Source of the DNA: Palaemon carinicauda
Taxonomy: Eukaryota > Arthropoda > Malacostraca > Decapoda > Palaemonidae
Direction: 5' to 3'
NCBI RefSeq assembly: GCF_036898095.1
Contig: NC_090730.1
Span: forward strand, 27,803,943-27,867,942
DNA: 64,000 nucleotides
Every line of letters starts with the position of its first letter. The first letter of the stretch is position 1. A program made the position numbers and the translations under genes. The notes below the pieces were generated by a model. It did not search any database. It was not told the origin of the DNA and saw only the letters and a list, made by a program, of their open reading frames with translations. Positions 32,978 to 42,505 of this stretch are shown here, piece by piece.

Positions 32978-33168
32978 AAAATTGAGTTCTTGTTGACAAG
33001 AAGTACTTGAGTACCTGCTCACAGATGGCGCTGTTGTGTACACCCCCACCTGTATAGCGATCGCTGGCGTATCCCGACCTTAGATTTCTGTCGGGCAACG
33101 GAGTTGACAGCTACATGATCATCGGGTAAGTATATTCAAAAATTTATTTTACTAAGGAAAATAACATT
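32978..33168 (-). repeat. DIRS-C right inverted terminal repeat
   Basis: Reverse complement of 26654-26825 plus the right-specific outer end. Confidence 0.93.
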
Positions 33169-33757
33169 ATTAACATCAGCTTAGTTTAGAAATGAAATTA
33201 CTCCAATTCAAGTTTTGTTGAGCATGACATAAGTTTATTTTATTTATTTTACTTGATTGTTTTTGTTATTTCTCACATACGGTTGATTCTTTACTTCTAT
33301 ATTTATTATTATGTACTTGGCTGGTTGTTTATTGTTGTTCTTAGGTTTGTAGCCTTCTTCTCTACCAAGTAAGGTTACAGCTTAGCATGTAATAATAACA
33401 GTAATAACTCAATAGTTCATACTTCTCTTATGTTAAACCTTACAAAACATTCATACTGTATTACATTGGTGTAAGGTTGTAAAATTGAATCATGGTGCTA
33501 AACTTTTTTGTTTTTGTTAGTTGGTTTTGTAGAAGTGGAGATATTTGGGTACCCTAAACACATTATGTTTCATAAGGCTTAGCTACTTAATGTTCTTTGT
33601 TCAGTTTCTGACATTAACCAGAGTACTGCATGATACAATTTTATAAATTTTAATGAAAGTTGCCAAGATATTTTTTTAACAGATTTGATACTTTTCTAGT
33701 GCTAAAAAGCATGTGTCATACATAAGTTACCTTTACTGAATATCTCATTCTCTACAG
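33169..33757. other. Remaining intron sequence
   Basis: AT-rich and non-coding. A short piece near 33340-33410 (TAGCCTTCTT to TACAGCTTAGCATGTAATAAT) resembles the AAT-tailed end of the dispersed repeat at 44055-44715. A TTACAG-type pyrimidine tract precedes the exon. Confidence 0.5.
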
Positions 33758-33976
33758 GTGTATCCATTCATGAAAATTATTGCTGACAATTTACCTTTTC
33801 CTGCAAAAGCTATAAGCAAAGAAATGCTTGAGGCTGAGCGTGCTGAGGAAGAAAGGTTGGAAAGAGAAAATATCAATCCATTTACGTTCAAGTATATCGT
33901 TCAGAATAACATGACTGGTTGTCAGATATGGTTAAGAGATATTGATAGAAAATACTTTGGAAAATACCCAGTATAA
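33758..33976 (+). CDS. mRpL16: Mitochondrial ribosomal protein uL16m, last exon
   Basis: 72 codons and a TAA, phase 0, after the acceptor CTACAG. It begins VYPFMKIIADNLPFPAKAIS, where the L16 family has the conserved LPF.AK.VS segment, and continues with an acidic/basic helix (LEAERAEEERLERENINPFT) and a C-terminal GKYP end. It follows directly on FEE of the exon at 24265-24507. The C-terminal extension after the L16 fold is typical of animal mitochondrial L16. The gene appears intact despite the DIRS in its intron. Confidence 0.93.
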   Translation: MYPFMKIIADNLPFPAKAISKEMLEAERAEEERLERENINPFTFKYIVQNNMTGCQIWLRDIDRKYFGKYPV

Positions 33977-34039
33977 ATTGTGTTTTAAATGTAGTTGTAT
34001 TGTTTATAGATTTTTGATTATGTAAAAAACTGATAAGTG

Positions 34040-34045
34040 AATAAA
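34040..34045 (+). promoter_or_regulatory. mRpL16 polyadenylation signal
   Basis: AATAAA 64 bases after the stop codon, followed by a T/GT-rich stretch (TTGTACTTTATTTGG). The mRNA is expected to end at about 34060. Confidence 0.75.
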
Positions 34046-35544
34046 AGCAGAGGATTTATCGTAATATTGTACTTTATTTGGTTAAGCCCAAGGTGTCAGC
34101 ATAAACTGTGCCAGAAAATAGTTTTTTCTGAGACAAGGAATAATGATGATGAAGAGGACCTGTGTTTGATTTTTTGCATTTGATTAGTAAGGTGACTGAT
34201 ATCCACTTACCTTAGTTATAGACTTTTTTAGCATTGTTACAATATTGATATGTAGTATGCTGATGTTATTAAATAGCCTTTTAATTGGTAGATTATCAGA
34301 TTTTCATAATTTGACATTATATAAGTAAAAACCTCTAGTAGTAAACAGCTGTAAGCTATTCAACAATTGGGACTGATGAAAAAAAATACATCTATTCTGT
34401 ATACTGTATATTTACTCTTAGTTTGAATATCTTTAACAAAGCAAGCTTACTCATGGCTATATTCTAGAATACCATTATAGTAGTAAAACTGCCTAAAAAT
34501 GCATGTAAATGAATTCTAGAATGTATTTATTTATTTCTATACTCACCTGATATTCATATTGCATCTTCTCCAAAAGCCCAGTTTAATCAACTCGTACTTA
34601 TAAAATTTTCAAAATTCTAAAATTTTCCCATTTTTCTATTGCTTCAACAAATATATGCCCTTAGCAAAGGAATAGAGCCCTCTAATGATAAGTGGTAGGG
34701 AGCCCAAGTTCCAGCATTAGGTATTAGAGTGTTAAGTTGACAACATCAACTGGCAATGATTAAATGCTCCTAAATTGTTTACATACTGCATTTTAGGATT
34801 CCCTTCCCTTGGTTTAGATTTCTGAATGTATGCTGTGCTCCAAAGATTCAAAAGCCTCACACAGAGCATTGAAATCTTTACATATTTCAGTTCATTCTGC
34901 TGCTAAACCCTCGCAATACCACAATTCTAGTCATTGTATAAGACTAAACTAGATTGTGAGGTAAAAGACCAAATGAGTTGTTTTGATCCCAAATCCTTCC
35001 ATTCATATTATTTACTTTATATGGCTGGTGTCGTGTATCATACGATTCCCTTAAATTCTGAGAGGTGAATGAAGTTTGAACTAATTTGGATAATTTTCAT
35101 CATGTTTCTAATGACAGTGTTCGCCGTTCACTTGCAAGCTTAGCCGCTAGCTCATTTCACATAAAGTTAACCTGGTTAATATAGGCGCTAGTAAATCTAA
35201 ATCTAATACGAGTTTACACGTACTCGCTGCTATCCCTTTTCAAAGGGTAAACAAACCGAAAAATCAGCTATGTTCATTGGAATTATCCTGCCAGAGTCAG
35301 ATGATGAAAGTGAGGAAGTATTGCCTTTTCAATATTTGCATAATCTTATTGTGGAGATTTACCATAGTACCTGTACTGTAAATGGTTTAAGATAATTTAG
35401 GAAGTATCTTATCCCACCAAATCAGAAAAAGTGGCTACAGTACTTCCAGGTCAGTTTACACACCTCAATTCTCTAACTTCGTCATGAATAAATTCAAAGA
35501 ATTGTCGTCTTGGGTTCAGAGAAATACTGGAGATTTGGACAGTG
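34046..35544. other. Intergenic DNA downstream of mRpL16
   Basis: No gene is seen. A TCTATACTCACCTGATATTC block at about 34537-34556 resembles the terminus of the DIRS elements (TATACTTACCCGATGATC) and may be a decayed solo end. Confidence 0.4.
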
Positions 35545-35633
35545 CTAATCATCTGGTCAGCAAAGCTAAGCAACACTGGGTCTGGTTAGTACTTGGATAG
35601 ATGGTTGCCTGGGAACACCAGATGCTGTTGGCA
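35545..35633 (+). pseudogene. 5S rRNA-derived sequence
   Basis: Matches the 3' two-thirds of eukaryotic 5S rRNA: AAGCTAAGCAAC (box A region), then GGTTAGTACTTGGATAGATG, GCCTGGGAACACCAG and GCTGTTGGCA at the end. The first about 35 nt are too diverged to be a working gene. It could be a 5S pseudogene or the head of a 5S-derived SINE; no tail repeat is obvious beyond GCAATTATATATAG. Confidence 0.75.
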
Positions 35634-36770
35634 ATTATATATAGTACAGTACAGTAGTTGTTTTTTGGTATATAGGGTAGATAACAATATGACATGCCAT
35701 GCCCGCTTTCCAGCTAAGTAAGTGGTCAACCTATTTAGTTTTCAACTTATTCAACTTTTTTTGTTATTCTCAAAGACCAGTGAGCCTTCTCTTGTGGGTG
35801 GTAAGTTTGACTTGCCTGCCTTGTTTGTTTCTAACCTAACTTCAGTAGTCAGGTTTAGTGGTCATAATTACTTAGTGTTCCTTGAGTAAGGGTTCTGAAT
35901 GTCCACTGCGCTTTACAGAGTTGAGTTCCGTCTCGATTTCTCATTTTATTTTCTTCCTTTTGCAGCTTGACCCTTGCATTACTGTACTGTAATTCTAGGT
36001 ACTCTATATGACATCTAGATTGAAAGGGAGAAGACCAAATTGGGTAGCTGGATCCTTATACAGTATCCCATCTCTTGCTAAAGTAAGAGTGTTTGAACAA
36101 TTTCTGTTTAGTTTGGGATATGACGTATCACATTGTTGACACTTTAAAAATTTTGTTATTGGTGATGTTCAGCTCAATTAGTAGGTAGCCTCACTTAACC
36201 ATACTGGGTGATTCGTTCTTATACAAGCTTGGCCTCCTGTTCATCACAGGTTTACTATAGTGTGGTAATTTCTTACTCTCATGTTTATATTACCTTTACA
36301 AGTCTGGATGTAAAAAGAGGTATGAATATTATATTGGATTCTCTGTATTTACATTTCTGCAATTCTAGTCTCTCTATATGACATCTAAATTAAGAGACAA
36401 AAGACCAAGTTTGGTAGCTGGATCCTTACATCCCACCTCTTGCTAAAGTAAGTGATTTTAAACAATATAATTTTAATTTGGGAAATAGCAGTTCATATCG
36501 TAGATGCTCTTTAAGAATTATTATTATTGTTGTGTCAGCTCAGCTGGTTGGTTACATCTCGTGTTCACTTCAGTTAAGAGTATATTTTCGTTCAATTACA
36601 TTGTAGGCTTCTAGTTCATCACATGTTTACTTTAGTGTGGTAATATCTTACACTCAGGTTTTTATTACCATTATACTGAGTCATGAAAAAGAAGACAAGA
36701 TACTATACTGTATTGGATTATGTATACTGTATTTAGTGAAGAATTATAATTGATAATGATAAAAGGTTAA
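35634..36770. other. Intergenic DNA with a ~370-bp tandem duplication
   Basis: Two diverged copies, about 35985-36345 and 36355-36715, share TCTATATGACATCTA (36003 and 36373), AAAGACCAA, GTAGCTGGATCCTTA, CTCTTGCTAAAGTAAG and TTTAGTGTGGTAAT-type blocks. Spacing is 370 bp. No coding content. Confidence 0.75.
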
Positions 36771-36945
36771 TTTTCAATATTAATCTTACCCGATGATCAT
36801 GTAGCTGCAACTCTGTTGCCCGACAGAAAAAACCTAAGGTCGGGATACGCCAGCGATCGCTATACAGGTGGGGGTGTACAACAACAGCGCCATCTGTCGA
36901 GTAGGTACTCAGGTACTTCTTGTCAACAAGAACCAATTTTTCCTC
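36771..36945 (+). repeat. DIRS-D left inverted terminal repeat
   Basis: Matches the reverse complement of about 43050-43242; one difference seen (GCGATCGCT on the left, GCGATGGCT at the right copy). Confidence 0.93.
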
Positions 36946-37147
36946 TGTCGTGCCACCGGCAAGACCTACTTGATACGCTGTTGTTTCTGGAGTTGATTTC
37001 ACGCTTTTTGGTGATGTATTCTCTCTAGATATTAGCTTTCGCTGTACAGGAATTATTATCATTACCTTATCAAGCTTTTTTGATTAGTTTTGGATTAATT
37101 GTTGACGACTTTGATAGATTTTGGATTCCCCCCTTGGATAATTCAAG

Positions 37148-39547
37148 ATGTCTGACCATTCTCAAGTCCCTAAGTACAGGCAGTGTAGCGCTAGGGACTG
37201 TTCTAGGCGTCTTCCGAAGGCCTCTATAGATCCTCACACCGTTTGTTCCAATTGTAGGGGTAAATCCTGTCAATTGGAAGATCGATGTGAGGAATGCGCT
37301 GGGCTTTCGGAATTCGATTTTAATGAATTCCTTAAGAATGCACGTAGGCTAGAGAAGGATAGGATCAGGAGGAGTTCGTCTCGCTCTTTTGATTTTTCCT
37401 CTCCCCATGCCCCTCAACCTATTCCTTCCCCTGTAGTGGTGACTCCCGACCCTTCTACTAGTGCTCAACCCTCGATGGCGGACATGATGCGTGCCATTCA
37501 GGCTCTTGGTGACAGAGTGGAGTCATTAGCTAATGACCGCAATCAACTCTTGGCCGATGTCAAAGAGTTGAAAGAGAAAAGTGCAGTGGGAAGTGTAGTG
37601 AGTGCAAGTGCGGTGAAAAGTGTCAGTGTCAGTGTTACGCATGAGGGTGCATCTGTTCGTGCCAGTCGTCCTCCCAGTCCGGGACCTCTTGCAAGCTCCC
37701 AAGCCCAGGGGAGAAGCAATGTCGAAGGATCAAAGGGTTCGACAGGCCTTGATCAGCGTACAGATGTACCCTCAGTGGTTGCGGACGTATCTTGCAGAGA
37801 TCGTCCCATCCACAAACAGACGAGTGAGCCCATTCATTCCTCGTCTGTGGAAGAAGTTTCTAGGCAGAAACGTTGGACCAAGGTCTCACGACCTCTCAAG
37901 CGCAAGGTCCCTTCCGAGCGAGTCCAACGGCCCAGGTGTAGCCACTGGGTCAGTTCGGACTCGCCGCAGTCTTCCGAAGACTGCACACCTCCCAAGAGAG
38001 GTAGAGTGGTTCCGCAGCAGGCAATCACTCCGTCTGTTGCCGCACCAACCACGGTAGACCCTAAGTGGTCTATGCTGCAGTCTATGCAGTCTCAGCTTGC
38101 TTCCTTCATGCAGGAGTATCGTGCTGAGAAGGTTGACACTGCACCTGTTAACCTACAACCTGCCACGGTTGTGCGCTCAGCAGATACTGCGGCTGCCTGC
38201 TCCCACACTCCGCCTGTGAGAGCTCCACCACCGATGCGCAGTCGACCCTGCCAGACGCATGTTGACGTTAGCCAACGTGCGGCTCCCTCCGTTGACATGC
38301 GTGAGCTACCGCATCAGCAGTGGGAAGGTGCTGTCAAGCTGCCGTGTTTTGACGCAATGCGGCAGTCTCCGCAACCCACGGCAGTCCCCACCACGCACCA
38401 TCACTCCGCTTTTGTTGTTGCCAGCTCTCAGACTGACCAGCAGCGGCATGATGTTGGATCCAGTGCAGCTACGCATGCACCCGTGCTGCCGGATTCAGCC
38501 GTTCAGCTTTCTTCTCCACCTTTGCCGCTTCCTCCTCAGCATTCGGATGAAGGAGTCTCTGATGACGACGAAGCTGCGCATTTGGACGATCCGCACTCCG
38601 ACATAGAAGAACCCAAGACTACGCCTCCCTCCTTAGACTTTAGGAAAGTCCTTGCCCTGTTTAAGGAGTTGTATCCGGACCAGTTTGTGTCTGCAACCCT
38701 GCGCTCACCTCCCTCTGAGTTCGCTTTAGGCATGCAGTCAGCAGCTCCTGCCTTTACGAAACTCGTACTCGCGCGCTCATCCAAGAGAGCTTTAAGGGTA
38801 CTGGGAGAGTGGTTGCAGTCCAAGAAGCAACTTGGGAAGACAGCCTTCATCTTTCCTCCGACCAAGCTTGCTTCCAAATCTAGCGTCTGGTATGCCACGG
38901 GAGAAGATCCCGGCTTGGGAGTTCCTGCCTCTGCCCAGGGCGACTTCTCAAGTCTGGTTGACTCTCCCCGCAGGCTGGCTATGAGACGCTCCAAGATTTG
39001 CTGGACCTTTTCGGACATGGACCATCTGTTGAAGGGAGTTTTTCGTGCTTTTGAGATCTTCAACTTCCTGGACTGGTGTTTGGGAGCGTTAAGCAGAAAG
39101 ACCTCCCCTTCGGATAAGGACTCTGCCATGCTCATCATGTCATGCATGGATAAAGCCATTCGGGATGGGTCTGGCGAGCTTGCGGCTTCGTACGTGTCTG
39201 GAGTTCTTAAGAAGCGAGATCACCTTTGCTCCTTCTTGTCTGCGGGGATCACTCCATGTCAGAAGTCGGAGTTGATGTTTGCTCCGCTTTCCAAGTGTCT
39301 CTTTCCTGAAGAGCTGATCAAGGGGATTGCCGACTCGTTGATCCAGAAGGATACCCATGACCTGGTGGCTTCATCCGCACGTAAAGTCACAGCTTTACCT
39401 TCCGTGCCTAGACCTAGGATGGACACACCAGCGTCTAGGTTCATTCCGCCCTTTCGTGGCAGAACCTCCAGCAGAGGAGGTACCCGTGCCGACAGTCAAC
39501 GTGGCAAAAAGAAGAAGGGTTCCAAGTCCTCAAAAGGCAGAGTCTGA
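37148..39547 (+). CDS. DIRS-D gag-like protein (799 aa)
   Basis: Same plan as the C protein: N-terminal Cys/His cluster (YRQCSARDCSRRLPKAS, CSNCRGKSC, CEEC), coiled coil (DRVESLANDRNQLLADV), Pro/Ser-rich middle, conserved C-terminal third and a basic end. It lacks the extra RHAP heptads of C (only RQSPQP remains at that point) and has a short insertion (HVDVSQRAAP) and small acidic-region differences. It overlaps the downstream RT frame. Intact. Confidence 0.9.
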   Translation: MSDHSQVPKYRQCSARDCSRRLPKASIDPHTVCSNCRGKSCQLEDRCEECAGLSEFDFNEFLKNARRLEKDRIRRSSSRSFDFSSPHAPQPIPSPVVVTPDPSTSAQPSMADMMRAIQALGDRVESLANDRNQLLADVKELKEKSAVGSVVSASAVKSVSVSVTHEGASVRASRPPSPGPLASSQAQGRSNVEGSKGSTGLDQRTDVPSVVADVSCRDRPIHKQTSEPIHSSSVEEVSRQKRWTKVSRPLKRKVPSERVQRPRCSHWVSSDSPQSSEDCTPPKRGRVVPQQAITPSVAAPTTVDPKWSMLQSMQSQLASFMQEYRAEKVDTAPVNLQPATVVRSADTAAACSHTPPVRAPPPMRSRPCQTHVDVSQRAAPSVDMRELPHQQWEGAVKLPCFDAMRQSPQPTAVPTTHHHSAFVVASSQTDQQRHDVGSSAATHAPVLPDSAVQLSSPPLPLPPQHSDEGVSDDDEAAHLDDPHSDIEEPKTTPPSLDFRKVLALFKELYPDQFVSATLRSPPSEFALGMQSAAPAFTKLVLARSSKRALRVLGEWLQSKKQLGKTAFIFPPTKLASKSSVWYATGEDPGLGVPASAQGDFSSLVDSPRRLAMRRSKICWTFSDMDHLLKGVFRAFEIFNFLDWCLGALSRKTSPSDKDSAMLIMSCMDKAIRDGSGELAASYVSGVLKKRDHLCSFLSAGITPCQKSELMFAPLSKCLFPEELIKGIADSLIQKDTHDLVASSARKVTALPSVPRPRMDTPASRFIPPFRGRTSSRGGTRADSQRGKKKKGSKSSKGRV

Positions 39548-41606
39548 CTGCCAACCTCTCCAGACAGCAGTGGGAGCTAGGCTCAAGAACTACTGGCAGG
39601 CCTGGGAGAACAGGGGTGCAGACGCACAGTCTGTGAAGTTGCTAAGAGAGGGGTACAGGATTCCATTCTTGCGCAAGCCCCCTCTAGCAACTACTCCCAT
39701 CGACCTCTCTCCCAGGTACAAAGAGGAGGACAAGAGGCTAGCTTTACAGCAAGAGGTGTCTCTCTTGCTACAAAAGGGAGCGGTAGTCATAGTCCGGGAC
39801 CATCAATCCCCGGGCTTCTACAACCGTCTCTTCTTAGTAGCGAAGAAGACAGGAGGGTGGAGACCGGTGCTGGACATCAGTGCTCTCAATGCTTTTGTCA
39901 CCAAGCAGACGTTCACCATGGAGACGACGAAGTCGATGCTAGCATCGGTCAGGAAGGAAGACTGGATGGTCTCGTTGGACCTAAAGGACGCGTACTTTCA
40001 CGTCCCCGTCCATCCAGACTCCCAACCTTTCCTAAGGTTCGTCTTTGGAAAGGTCGTTTACCAGTTCCAAGCCCTGTGCTTTGGCCTAAGCACGGCACCT
40101 CTAGTGTTTACCAAACTGATGAGGAATATTGCCAAATTCCTGCATTTGGCAGACATCAGAGCCTCCCTCTATTTGGACGACTGGCTTTTAAGAGCTCCGT
40201 CAAGTCGTCGCTGTCTGGAGAATCTCAAATGGACTATGGATCTGACCAAGGAATTGGGTCTCTTGGTCAATATAGAAAAGTCCCAACTCGTCCCATCCCA
40301 AACTATAGTCTATCTAGGTATGGAGATTCAGAGTCGAGCTTTTCGGGCTTTTCCGTCGGCCCCCAGAATCAGTCAAGCCCAAGAATGCATCCAGAGCATG
40401 CTGAAAAGGAACCGATGTTCAGTCAGACAGTGGATGAGTCTAACAGGGACGCTTTCATCCCTGGCCCAGTTCATCGCGTTAGGGAGACTCCACCTCCGAC
40501 CCCTTCAGTTTCATCTAGCTGCTCACTGGAGAAAGGACATGACGCTAGAAGCGGTCTCAGTTCCTATATCCGAAGAGATGAAGTCTGCACTGACTTGGTG
40601 GAAGAACAGCATTCTTCTCAAGGAAGGTCTACCACTGGCTGTTCAGACCCCCGACCACCTTCTCTTCTCGGACGCATCGGACACGGGCTGGGGTGCGACA
40701 CTGGACGGACGGGAATGCTCGGGCACGTGGAATCCGGATCAAAGAGCACTTCACATCAACTGCAAGGAGCTACTGGCAGTCCATCTGGCCTTGAGAAGCT
40801 TCAAGTCCCTCCTTCTAGGCAAGGTGGTGGAGGTGAACTCCGACAACACTACAGCCTTGGCGTACATCTCCAAGCAAGGAGGGACTCATTCGAGGAAGTT
40901 GTTCGAGATCGCAAGGGACCTCCTCACCTGGTCAAGAGATCGAAAGATATCGCTTGTAACGAGGTTCATTCAAGGCGACATGAATGTCATGGCAGACCGC
41001 CTCAGCCGGAAGGGTCAGGTCATCCCCACAGAGTGGACCCTTCACAAGAATGTTTGCAGCAGACTATGGGCCCTGTGGGGTCAGCCCACCATAGATCTGT
41101 TCGCTACTTCGATGACCAAGAGGCTCCCAAATTATTGCTCACCGATTCCGGACCCAGCAGCAGTTCACGTAGATGCCTTTCTTCTGGATTGGTCCCATCT
41201 AGACCTGTATGCATTCCCCCCGTTCAAGATTGTCAACAAGGTACTGCAGAAGTTCGCCTCTCACGAAGGGACACGGTTGACGTTGGTTGCTCCCCTCTGG
41301 CCCGCGAGAGAATGGTTCACCGAGGTACTGCAATGGCTAGTAGACGTTCCCAGGACTCTTCCTCTAAGAGTGGACCTTCTGCGTCAGCCGCACGTAAAGA
41401 AGGTACACCCAAGCCTCCACGCTCTTCGTCTGACTGCCTTCAGACTATCGAAAGACTCTCAAGAGCTAGAGGCTTTTCGAAGGAGGCAGCCAGAGCGATT
41501 GCCAGAGCAAGGAGGACATCCACTCTCAAGGTCTACCAGTCAAAATGGGAAGTCTTCCGAAGCTGGTGCAAGGCGAATTCAGTTTCCTCAACCAGTACCT
41601 CTGTAA
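39357..41606 (+). CDS. DIRS-D reverse transcriptase / RNase H / methyltransferase-like protein (749 aa)
   Basis: Conserved with C from about RPFVAEPPAEEVPVPTV onward, so the first about 30 codons before that are probably not part of the protein. RT motif A is VSLDLKDAYFHVPVHPD and YLDDW is at residues 272-276. RNase H has FSDASDTGWGA, CKELLAVHLAL, VNSDNTTALAYI and MNVMADRLSR. The methyltransferase-like region is TIDLFATSMTKRL, DWSHLDLYAFPPF and LVAPLWPAREW. The frame is +1 to gag, as in C. No disabling change seen. Confidence 0.93.
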   Translation: MTWWLHPHVKSQLYLPCLDLGWTHQRLGSFRPFVAEPPAEEVPVPTVNVAKRRRVPSPQKAESDCQPLQTAVGARLKNYWQAWENRGADAQSVKLLREGYRIPFLRKPPLATTPIDLSPRYKEEDKRLALQQEVSLLLQKGAVVIVRDHQSPGFYNRLFLVAKKTGGWRPVLDISALNAFVTKQTFTMETTKSMLASVRKEDWMVSLDLKDAYFHVPVHPDSQPFLRFVFGKVVYQFQALCFGLSTAPLVFTKLMRNIAKFLHLADIRASLYLDDWLLRAPSSRRCLENLKWTMDLTKELGLLVNIEKSQLVPSQTIVYLGMEIQSRAFRAFPSAPRISQAQECIQSMLKRNRCSVRQWMSLTGTLSSLAQFIALGRLHLRPLQFHLAAHWRKDMTLEAVSVPISEEMKSALTWWKNSILLKEGLPLAVQTPDHLLFSDASDTGWGATLDGRECSGTWNPDQRALHINCKELLAVHLALRSFKSLLLGKVVEVNSDNTTALAYISKQGGTHSRKLFEIARDLLTWSRDRKISLVTRFIQGDMNVMADRLSRKGQVIPTEWTLHKNVCSRLWALWGQPTIDLFATSMTKRLPNYCSPIPDPAAVHVDAFLLDWSHLDLYAFPPFKIVNKVLQKFASHEGTRLTLVAPLWPAREWFTEVLQWLVDVPRTLPLRVDLLRQPHVKKVHPSLHALRLTAFRLSKDSQELEAFRRRQPERLPEQGGHPLSRSTSQNGKSSEAGARRIQFPQPVPL

Positions 41607-42505
41607 CGCAGATAGCTGACTTCCTTTTACATCTAAGGAATGTAAGATCCCTATCAGCTCCTACGATCAAAGGTTACAGAAGCATGTTGGCAGCAGTCTT
41701 CCGCCACAGAGGCTTAGATCTTTCCACCAACAAAGATCTACAGGACCTCCTTAAGTCTTTTGAGACCTCAAAGGAGCGTCGGTTAGCCACACCAGGTTGG
41801 AACTTAGACGTGGTTTTAAGGTTCCTGATGTCAGCAAGGTTCGAACCGCTTCAATCAGCCTCTTTTAAAGATCTCACTTTGAAGACTCTTTTCCTCGTTT
41901 GCTTAGCAACAGCTAAAAGAGTCAGTGAGATACACGCCTTCAGCAGGAACATAGGTTTTACATCTGAAACGGCTACATGTTCCTTACAGCTTGGTTTTTT
42001 AGCTAAAAACGAGCTCCCTTCTCGTCCTTGGCCCAAATCGTTCGAGATCCCAAGCCTGTCCAATTTGGTTGGAAACGAACAAGAGAGAGTACTTTGCCCA
42101 GTAAGAGCTCTTAAGTACTATTTAAGACGTACAAAGCCATTACGAGGACAATCAGAAGCTTTATGGTGTTCTATTAAGAAACCTGCTTTACCGATGTCGA
42201 AGAACGCAGTTTCTTATTACATCAGGCTTTTGATTAGAGAAGCCCATTCTCATCTGAATGAGGAAGACCATGCTTTGCTGAAGGTAAGGACACATGAAGT
42301 TAGAGCTGTCGCTACTTCAGTGGCCTTCAAACAGAACCGTTCTCTGCAGAGTGTAATGGATGCAACCTATTGGAGAAGCAAGTCAGTGTTCGCATCATTT
42401 TACCTTAAAGATGTCCAGTCTCTTTACGAGAACTGCTACACCCTGGGACCATTCGTAGCAGCGAGTGCAGTAGTAGGTGAGGGCTCAACCACTACATTCC
42501 CATAA
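39857..42505 (+). CDS. DIRS-D tyrosine recombinase ORF (882 codons; recombinase is the C-terminal ~375)
   Basis: The recombinase begins near 41380 (SSDCLQTIERLSRARGF). Catalytic residues by alignment to C: R688 (AKRVSEIHAF), H813 and R816 (RTHEVRAVATS) and Y849 (FASFYLKDV). As in C, the upstream codons overlap RT in the -1 frame. In D the frame after gag is closed by a TAG near 39579, so direct readthrough from gag is not possible here. Confidence 0.9.
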   Translation: METGAGHQCSQCFCHQADVHHGDDEVDASIGQEGRLDGLVGPKGRVLSRPRPSRLPTFPKVRLWKGRLPVPSPVLWPKHGTSSVYQTDEEYCQIPAFGRHQSLPLFGRLAFKSSVKSSLSGESQMDYGSDQGIGSLGQYRKVPTRPIPNYSLSRYGDSESSFSGFSVGPQNQSSPRMHPEHAEKEPMFSQTVDESNRDAFIPGPVHRVRETPPPTPSVSSSCSLEKGHDARSGLSSYIRRDEVCTDLVEEQHSSQGRSTTGCSDPRPPSLLGRIGHGLGCDTGRTGMLGHVESGSKSTSHQLQGATGSPSGLEKLQVPPSRQGGGGELRQHYSLGVHLQARRDSFEEVVRDRKGPPHLVKRSKDIACNEVHSRRHECHGRPPQPEGSGHPHRVDPSQECLQQTMGPVGSAHHRSVRYFDDQEAPKLLLTDSGPSSSSRRCLSSGLVPSRPVCIPPVQDCQQGTAEVRLSRRDTVDVGCSPLARERMVHRGTAMASRRSQDSSSKSGPSASAARKEGTPKPPRSSSDCLQTIERLSRARGFSKEAARAIARARRTSTLKVYQSKWEVFRSWCKANSVSSTSTSVTQIADFLLHLRNVRSLSAPTIKGYRSMLAAVFRHRGLDLSTNKDLQDLLKSFETSKERRLATPGWNLDVVLRFLMSARFEPLQSASFKDLTLKTLFLVCLATAKRVSEIHAFSRNIGFTSETATCSLQLGFLAKNELPSRPWPKSFEIPSLSNLVGNEQERVLCPVRALKYYLRRTKPLRGQSEALWCSIKKPALPMSKNAVSYYIRLLIREAHSHLNEEDHALLKVRTHEVRAVATSVAFKQNRSLQSVMDATYWRSKSVFASFYLKDVQSLYENCYTLGPFVAASAVVGEGSTTTFP

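Larger units (their letters stand above)
26654..33168 (+). mobile_element. DIRS element C, apparently complete, inside mRpL16 intron
   Basis: 6515 bp. It starts TTTTCAATATTAATCTTACC and ends AAAATAACATT. It has matching inverted terminal repeats, an ICR at 32839-32929, and three open genes (gag, RT/RNase H/MT-like, tyrosine recombinase) without any interrupting stop. The element's own left and right repeats share private variants not found in D, so the copy is young. There is no target duplication at the flanks (AAGCAA / ATTAACATC), as usual for DIRS. Confidence 0.95.
24508..33757 (+). other. mRpL16 last intron (9250 bp) carrying DIRS-C
   Basis: Bounded by GTAAGT at 24508 and CTCTACAG ending 33757. 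About 6.5 kb of it is DIRS-C in the same orientation as the gene. The remainder is an antisense gag-like relic (24670-26580) and unique AT-rich DNA (33169-33757). Confidence 0.9.
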
